From Alcaligenes endophyticus (GTDB lineage Bacteria > Pseudomonadota > Gammaproteobacteria > Burkholderiales > Burkholderiaceae_B): a stretch of DNA of 64,000 nt. The notes beneath the pieces were generated by a model. It was not told where the DNA came from. It ran no database searches and saw only the letters and a list, made by a program, of their open reading frames with translations. Shown here one piece after another: positions 59,197 through 64,000 of this stretch. The stretch spans positions 124,001-188,000 of the forward strand of contig NZ_JAPKND010000007.1 of the NCBI RefSeq assembly GCF_026344035.1. Direction: 5' to 3'. The position numbers and the translations under genes were made by a program. How positions within the stretch are numbered: the first letter of the stretch is position 1; each line of letters starts with the position of its first letter.

Positions 59197-59258
59197 GTGC
59201 TAAAAGCAGAGTGTTTTGTGCTTAGCCATAGGCGCACAGTGCTTAGCACAGGTACAAT
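59197..59258 (+). repeat. Three GTGCT repeats at 21-bp spacing, plus -10 box, upstream of eno
   Basis: GTGCTAAAAGC (59197), GTGCTTAGCCA (59218) and GTGCTTAGCAC (59239) begin exactly 21 bases apart, i.e. two helical turns, so they lie on one face of the DNA. The third is itself an 11-bp palindrome. TACAAT (59253-59258) is a good -10 without a -35, suggesting an activator-dependent promoter for eno about 100 bases upstream of its ATG. Confidence 0.5.
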
Positions 59259-59280
59259 CGTGTCTTGGGTCTGAGTGTAG

Positions 59281-60642
<1,362 letters not shown>

Positions 60643-60683
60643 TCAGCTTTAATAGGGGCCGTGCTAGTCACGGCCTTACGTCT

Positions 60684-60959
60684 ATGCGCTTATTAGCTCT
60701 TTTTTTATTTGCTCTCATTCTTGCTACTCAATACGCCCTTTGGTGGGGTAAGGGTGGTTGGTTGAATTTGCGTGAACAGCAGGCAGTGCTTGAAACAGAA
60801 CAAGAAAATAATGAAGCACTGATCGCACGCAACAATGCTTTAAATGCAGAAGTCCAAGATTTGCGCTTGGGGATAGATGCTGTTGAGGAGCGTGCTCGCA
60901 GTGAGCTTGGCTTATTACGAGACGCTGAGATTTTTATTCAGATAGCCCCCCCTAAGTAA
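60684..60959 (+). CDS. ftsB: Cell division protein FtsB
   Basis: A 91-residue bitopic divisome protein: one N-terminal helix (LLALFLFALILATQYALWWG) followed by a periplasmic coiled coil (about 30-70). It forms the FtsQLB complex. The eno-ftsB order is conserved in proteobacteria; ispD does not follow here. Confidence 0.94.
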   Translation: MRLLALFLFALILATQYALWWGKGGWLNLREQQAVLETEQENNEALIARNNALNAEVQDLRLGIDAVEERARSELGLLRDAEIFIQIAPPK

Positions 60960-60967
60960 TCATTTGG

Positions 60968-61777
60968 TTATTCACACAGGGCATCGCCTGCACTTGTTTG
61001 ATCGTGCTGAGGGTTCGGGTTGACGGGTTGCCACGGGGTGATGACATTTTTGTCGACAGGAGGCTGCTGCGGTGATGTGGCGGGTGGTGCGCCACTGGAC
61101 GGTTTGGGTAAGCTAGACTCTATCGGTGGAGTACTGTCGCTGTCGCGGGTGTGGATGACCTGCTTAACGGTTCTGACGGTATCGTAAAAGATCACTGTTT
61201 GGTCGGTTAAGTTTTTCCATAGCATAGGGTGTGATTGCATAGGCAAGCGCATCTCGCTACGCAGTACAAAACGGCTGTTGAGGTGGGCCGGATGACCTGA
61301 GCTTGGTGGAAGTAGTGTTTCAGCTAGGCGTAACAACGGGTGCCACGGGCGATAGGCGTAATACAACTCCAGCTCTAGTATGTTGGCCGCTCTACGGGCG
61401 GGTGCTTGTTCAGTCTCAAGAAACTGATAGTCGTTGTCAATAACGGCCAGTGCGCCGTTGGACAAAGCAAGTGTACTACTAGACAACAAGGCAAAATCAG
61501 AAGGACGGGGGGAAAGTATACGAATTTGCCACGCCGCTTGCTGTATTTGGGTGCGGGATAAAGCCCGCTCAAAATGTTGCTTAATGGCTAAGGGGGAATT
61601 GTGGTGCACTATTCCTGCACGGCCTGCTTGTAGCAGTGCTGCATGAAGTCGATGCTGAAAATTATGCAGATATACGCCCTCAAGCCCCAAAGCGGCTAAC
61701 GCGATCAGGGCAGGAGCAGCAATGGCAAACTCAAGCGCTGCTTGGCCTTGTTGAGCAGATAAGATTTTTGTAGGCAT
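60968..61777 (-). CDS. TadE-like pseudopilin-type protein
   Basis: A 269-residue protein whose N-terminus, SAQQGQAALEFAIAAPALIALAALGLEGVYL, resembles TadE/TadG: a prepilin-like processing site (G-Q-A-A-L-E-F) and one helix. The middle is a soluble domain and the last 60 residues are Pro/Ser-rich and disordered. No tad/flp secretion genes adjoin it, so the gene is an orphan here. Convergent with ftsB. Confidence 0.65.
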   Translation of the reverse strand: MPTKILSAQQGQAALEFAIAAPALIALAALGLEGVYLHNFQHRLHAALLQAGRAGIVHHNSPLAIKQHFERALSRTQIQQAAWQIRILSPRPSDFALLSSSTLALSNGALAVIDNDYQFLETEQAPARRAANILELELYYAYRPWHPLLRLAETLLPPSSGHPAHLNSRFVLRSEMRLPMQSHPMLWKNLTDQTVIFYDTVRTVKQVIHTRDSDSTPPIESSLPKPSSGAPPATSPQQPPVDKNVITPWQPVNPNPQHDQTSAGDALCE

Positions 61778-61838
61778 GCCACGCAGTATGTACTGTCTGT
61801 GTCAGCATGCCTATTGTGGGCATTACTGGCGTAATAGC

Positions 61839-62750
61839 TTAGTGCAAAGTGTTTGAGGAGGGAAGGTGCTCTGGCTCGATAAATAGGGCTGCGCAGTCTA
61901 TAGCATCAAACTCGTAAGGCTTACCGCAAAAATTACAGGCCACATGAACCAAATCTTGCGTTGTTAAGATATCTTCGATTTCGGCTGAGCCTAACATCTT
62001 TAACATGTCAGCCACACGCTCACGGCTGCAGGGGCAATGCCAATTGACTTCTTGAGGCTCATAGCTGGTAAGATTTTCTTGCCAAAAAAGCCTATGTATG
62101 AGTTGTTCTGCTTCTAATTCTAGTAGTTCATCATGAGTGATAGTAGAAGCTAAACTAAGACCGCGCTCCCATGTTTCCAGTGTATCGCTTAATTGTTGAT
62201 TACCGCCTTGCCCCGGTAGGCGTTGTAATAGCAGGCCAGCACATCGATTGGCGTCTGCGCTGAGCCATAGACGAGTGTCTAGTTGCTCAGAGTTACGCAT
62301 ATAGGCCTCAAGTATTTCGGCTACGGTATCACCCTCAAGTGGAACAATGCCTTGATAAGGAGCAAAGTCGCCATTCTTCTGGTCAGGCATCAGTATTACG
62401 ACACAACGCCCGTTTCCACTGGCATTAAGCAAACTTTGCAGGTTTCCATCAGCGGGGATCTCTTGCCCTTCGCGCAAGGAAATTGTGGCACGTACTTGCA
62501 TCTCACTATTGCATTCAACCACCAACAAAGCGATGGGTCCGTCTCCTTGTATCTGTAAAATAAAAGAGCCATCAAACTTTAGATTACCAGCCAGTAAGGT
62601 TGCTGCCGCTAATAGCTCCCCGAGCAGGTTTTGTATACATTCCGGGTAGGCTTGGTGTTGTAAACCTGCTTGCCACGTTTGGTCCAGCTTCACGTGTTGT
62701 ACTCGTGTGCTTTGATCGGCGAAGAGATATTTGTTCAGTTGATCTGACAT
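61839..62750 (-). CDS. hslO: Redox-regulated chaperone Hsp33
   Basis: A 303-residue holdase activated by oxidation. The four zinc/redox cysteines are present in CPCSRERV and ACNFCGKPYEFD near the C-terminus. N-terminus has the family pattern LLAAATLLAGNLKFDGSFILQIQG. Transcribed towards the TadE-like gene. Confidence 0.95.
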   Translation of the reverse strand: MSDQLNKYLFADQSTRVQHVKLDQTWQAGLQHQAYPECIQNLLGELLAAATLLAGNLKFDGSFILQIQGDGPIALLVVECNSEMQVRATISLREGQEIPADGNLQSLLNASGNGRCVVILMPDQKNGDFAPYQGIVPLEGDTVAEILEAYMRNSEQLDTRLWLSADANRCAGLLLQRLPGQGGNQQLSDTLETWERGLSLASTITHDELLELEAEQLIHRLFWQENLTSYEPQEVNWHCPCSRERVADMLKMLGSAEIEDILTTQDLVHVACNFCGKPYEFDAIDCAALFIEPEHLPSSNTLH

Positions 62751-62780
62751 GATAGTAATAATGAATACAAAATTAGTTAG

Positions 62781-63296
62781 TTAGCGCGCTGCTATATTTT
62801 TTGCTGGGGAAACACTGATTAGGCGTGTTCCTAGTAGGCGATCGTGCAAGAACTGCTGATCCTTATCGAACCAAGACCAAACAAAAATTAAGCACGGGGC
62901 AAAAATGCCCAGTAAGTCCGTAGAGGCGTAGCCTGTGTAGCTAGACAAATAATAGACGGCTAACAGGCCTAGTAACGGTATGGGCCAAATTAATAAAAAA
63001 CGGAATGCAGCTAAGGCAATGCTTGGTTTGTTACCGCTGGCATCGACTAAGCGTATATGCCAGGTTTTCATGGCTAAGGTCTGTCCTTTACGTGACCAGC
63101 ACAGTAAAAAATATAAACCTAAAGCGAGGAAAAGAACCAGTTGGCGGCTATGGCGCAATATGATGCCGCTGCGGCTTTGCGTGAGCGTATCAAAGAGATA
63201 GCTAGCGATGAAAATAATGCCGAATAGCAGTATGGATTCATACATCATGCAGGCAAAGCGTCGCCAGCGGCTGGGCGTAATAGGGGTGGGGGTCAT
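62781..63296 (-). CDS. RDD-family membrane protein
   Basis: A 171-residue protein with about three hydrophobic helices and the RDD pattern: RRFACMMYESILLFGIIF (Arg then acidic in helix 1) and KTWHIRLVDASG between helices. Start at the ATG 63296 is preferred over the TTG at 63314; neither has a good ribosome-binding site. Function unknown; some members are ion antiporters. Confidence 0.85.
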   Translation of the reverse strand: MTPTPITPSRWRRFACMMYESILLFGIIFIASYLFDTLTQSRSGIILRHSRQLVLFLALGLYFLLCWSRKGQTLAMKTWHIRLVDASGNKPSIALAAFRFLLIWPIPLLGLLAVYYLSSYTGYASTDLLGIFAPCLIFVWSWFDKDQQFLHDRLLGTRLISVSPAKNIAAR

Positions 63297-63742
63297 AACA
63301 AAAGACAATTTCAATACAAACAGTATTATCTCGCATATTTGCGCTAAGGGTGTGTTTCCCCTTGGTGTGTGCTGATCTTTATCCCACCTTAGTAAGTGCT
63401 CGGTGGCGTAAAGTCAATGCGTTGTTTAAGTTGAGAGTGATGGCCATCCGTCAAAACACTCAATTGATCGGTAGGACAGCGGAATTGGCGATTGTTTGTA
63501 TCAAACAGATGAGGGGGGCTTTGTATGAAGTAGGACATCAAAGGCCCTGTGGCGCGGAGAAAGATGATAAGCGCGAACAATGGCAAGATCTAGGATAGAT
63601 AGAGCCGGTAGACGGGGTGAAGTAAGTGGCAGTTAATGTGTGCTGCTATTTTGTCTATGTTTGAATAACAAACCCCCTTGAAATAAGGGGGTGTTTATTC
63701 GCCGCACATTGTGTAGGAGCTTTTTGTGAGGTAAAGGCAAAC
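63297..63742. other. 446-bp gap with a terminator hairpin
   Basis: I see no convincing gene in this stretch. Two short open frames on opposite strands (82 codons at 63350-63598, 65 codons at 63389-63586) overlap, lack ribosome-binding sites and resemble nothing known. The only clear element is the hairpin at 63663-63700. Confidence 0.5.
63663..63700 (-). terminator. Intrinsic terminator of the small right-edge gene
   Basis: ACCCCCTT (63672-63679) pairs with AAGGGGGT (63685-63692) over a 5-base loop, and the flanks GAATAA/TTATTC extend the stem with a bulge. On the minus strand a short T-rich run follows. It lies 43 bases past the stop of the 48-codon gene. Confidence 0.7.
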
Positions 63743-63889
63743 TCAGGCTTTGTTGGTTTTCCCAAACAAACGCAAGAACAGATTTTTGAGTGCCAAAAAC
63801 GGACGCAATTGATTTTGCTCTAGCAGTGCTTGTTGTAGTAGTTTACGCTCGAGGTCGTCGGTTAGACTTAAATCGTTGTGGAATTTCAT
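63743..63889 (-). CDS. 48-residue hypothetical protein with dedicated promoter
   Basis: Minus-strand frame starting ATG at 63889 and ending TGA at 63743. The protein opens MKFHNDLSLTDDLERKLLQQ and closes LFGKTNKA. It is a polar N-terminus then an amphipathic, Leu/Gln-rich helix with a basic end. AGAGGA lies five bases before the ATG, a strong promoter with a perfect dyad precedes it and a terminator follows, so the unit looks complete despite its size. Not recognised; it could be a small regulator or membrane-surface peptide. Confidence 0.65.
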   Translation of the reverse strand: MKFHNDLSLTDDLERKLLQQALLEQNQLRPFLALKNLFLRLFGKTNKA

Positions 63890-63916
63890 GTTGTCCTCTT
63901 GTGGAGCACGTTATTT

Positions 63917-63959
63917 AAGGGTATACCCGAATTATAGGGTATACCCTTATTTCGTTCAA
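63917..63959 (-). promoter_or_regulatory. Dyad-flanked promoter of the small right-edge gene
   Basis: On the minus strand, TTGAAC (63959-63954) and TATAAT (63936-63931) are 17 bases apart. The -10 is flanked by AAGGGTATACCC (63917-63928) and GGGTATACCCTT (63937-63948), a perfect 12-bp inverted repeat with an 8-base centre; each arm contains its own palindrome GGGTATACCC. One arm fills the spacer and the other covers the start point, the layout of a tight repressor site. Confidence 0.75.
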
Positions 63960-64000
63960 GAGTACAGTAAAGGAAGAGACTAGATTGTCGTCTTTACCCT

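Noticed and set aside
63350-63598. Overlapping open frames of 82 (plus) and 65 (minus) codons between the RDD gene and the small right-edge gene
   Set aside because: No good start context, no recognisable protein pattern, and they exclude each other.

Overview
The window is about 64 kb of bacterial chromosome at roughly 50% GC. It is almost entirely core genes with short intergenic gaps. Gene content and order (rne/rluC divergent; maf/yceD-rpmF-plsX-fabHDG-acpP-fabF; rpoE-rseA-mucB-mucD-lepA-lepB-rnc-era-recO; pyrG-kdsA ... eno-ftsB; holC-pepA divergent from lptF) point to a betaproteobacterium of the order Burkholderiales. The family is most likely Alcaligenaceae, in one of its lower-GC genera. 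The family is an inference from synteny and protein style; I cannot fix the genus.

Layout. 1-5.6 kb: the start of a flavodoxin-like gene at the left edge, relA, trpB-trpA and accD. 5.6-9.5 kb: rne on the minus strand with a long, hairpin-rich leader that separates it from divergent rluC. 9.5-15 kb: rluC, a HAD phosphatase, msrP-msrQ, a lipoprotein amidase, an RsmI-like methylase and maf. 15-21.6 kb: the yceD-rpmF-plsX-fab cluster, the whole core of fatty-acid initiation and elongation except fabZ/fabI. 21.6-25.7 kb: the envelope-stress sigma factor, its anti-sigma factor, the RseB/MucB regulator and the DegP/MucD protease. 25.8-32.3 kb: lepA-lepB-rnc-era-recO, then a PIN-domain protein and a RarD-like permease.

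32.3-43.2 kb: serine acetyltransferase, BI-1/YccA, holC-pepA, lptF (no lptG beside it), a LysR/mmsA divergent pair, cysB, a small DUF2325 gene under a Fur-box promoter, a spermidine-synthase-like protein and an NlpC/P60 lipoprotein. 43.5-53.6 kb: acyl-CoA and energy genes (acs, etf-QO, thioesterase, scoAB), two transporters and an aminopeptidase P. 53.7-61 kb: pyrG, kdsA, a DUF924 gene, an efflux pump-MarR pair with a clear operator, eno and ftsB. 61-64 kb: a TadE-like protein, hslO, an RDD membrane protein and a 48-residue gene under a perfect-dyad promoter.

There is no rRNA, tRNA, insertion sequence, prophage, CRISPR array or obvious defence island. I found no convincing new multi-gene system. 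The unexplained signals are regulatory: the dyad-flanked promoter of the tiny right-edge gene, the Fur-controlled DUF2325 gene, three repeats at exact 21-bp spacing upstream of eno, the MarR operator between promoter and start codon of the efflux gene, the multi-hairpin rne leader and the paired TATAGG dyads in front of relA. Protein-level oddities are a shortened RecO, an orphan TadE-like pseudopilin and lptF without lptG.
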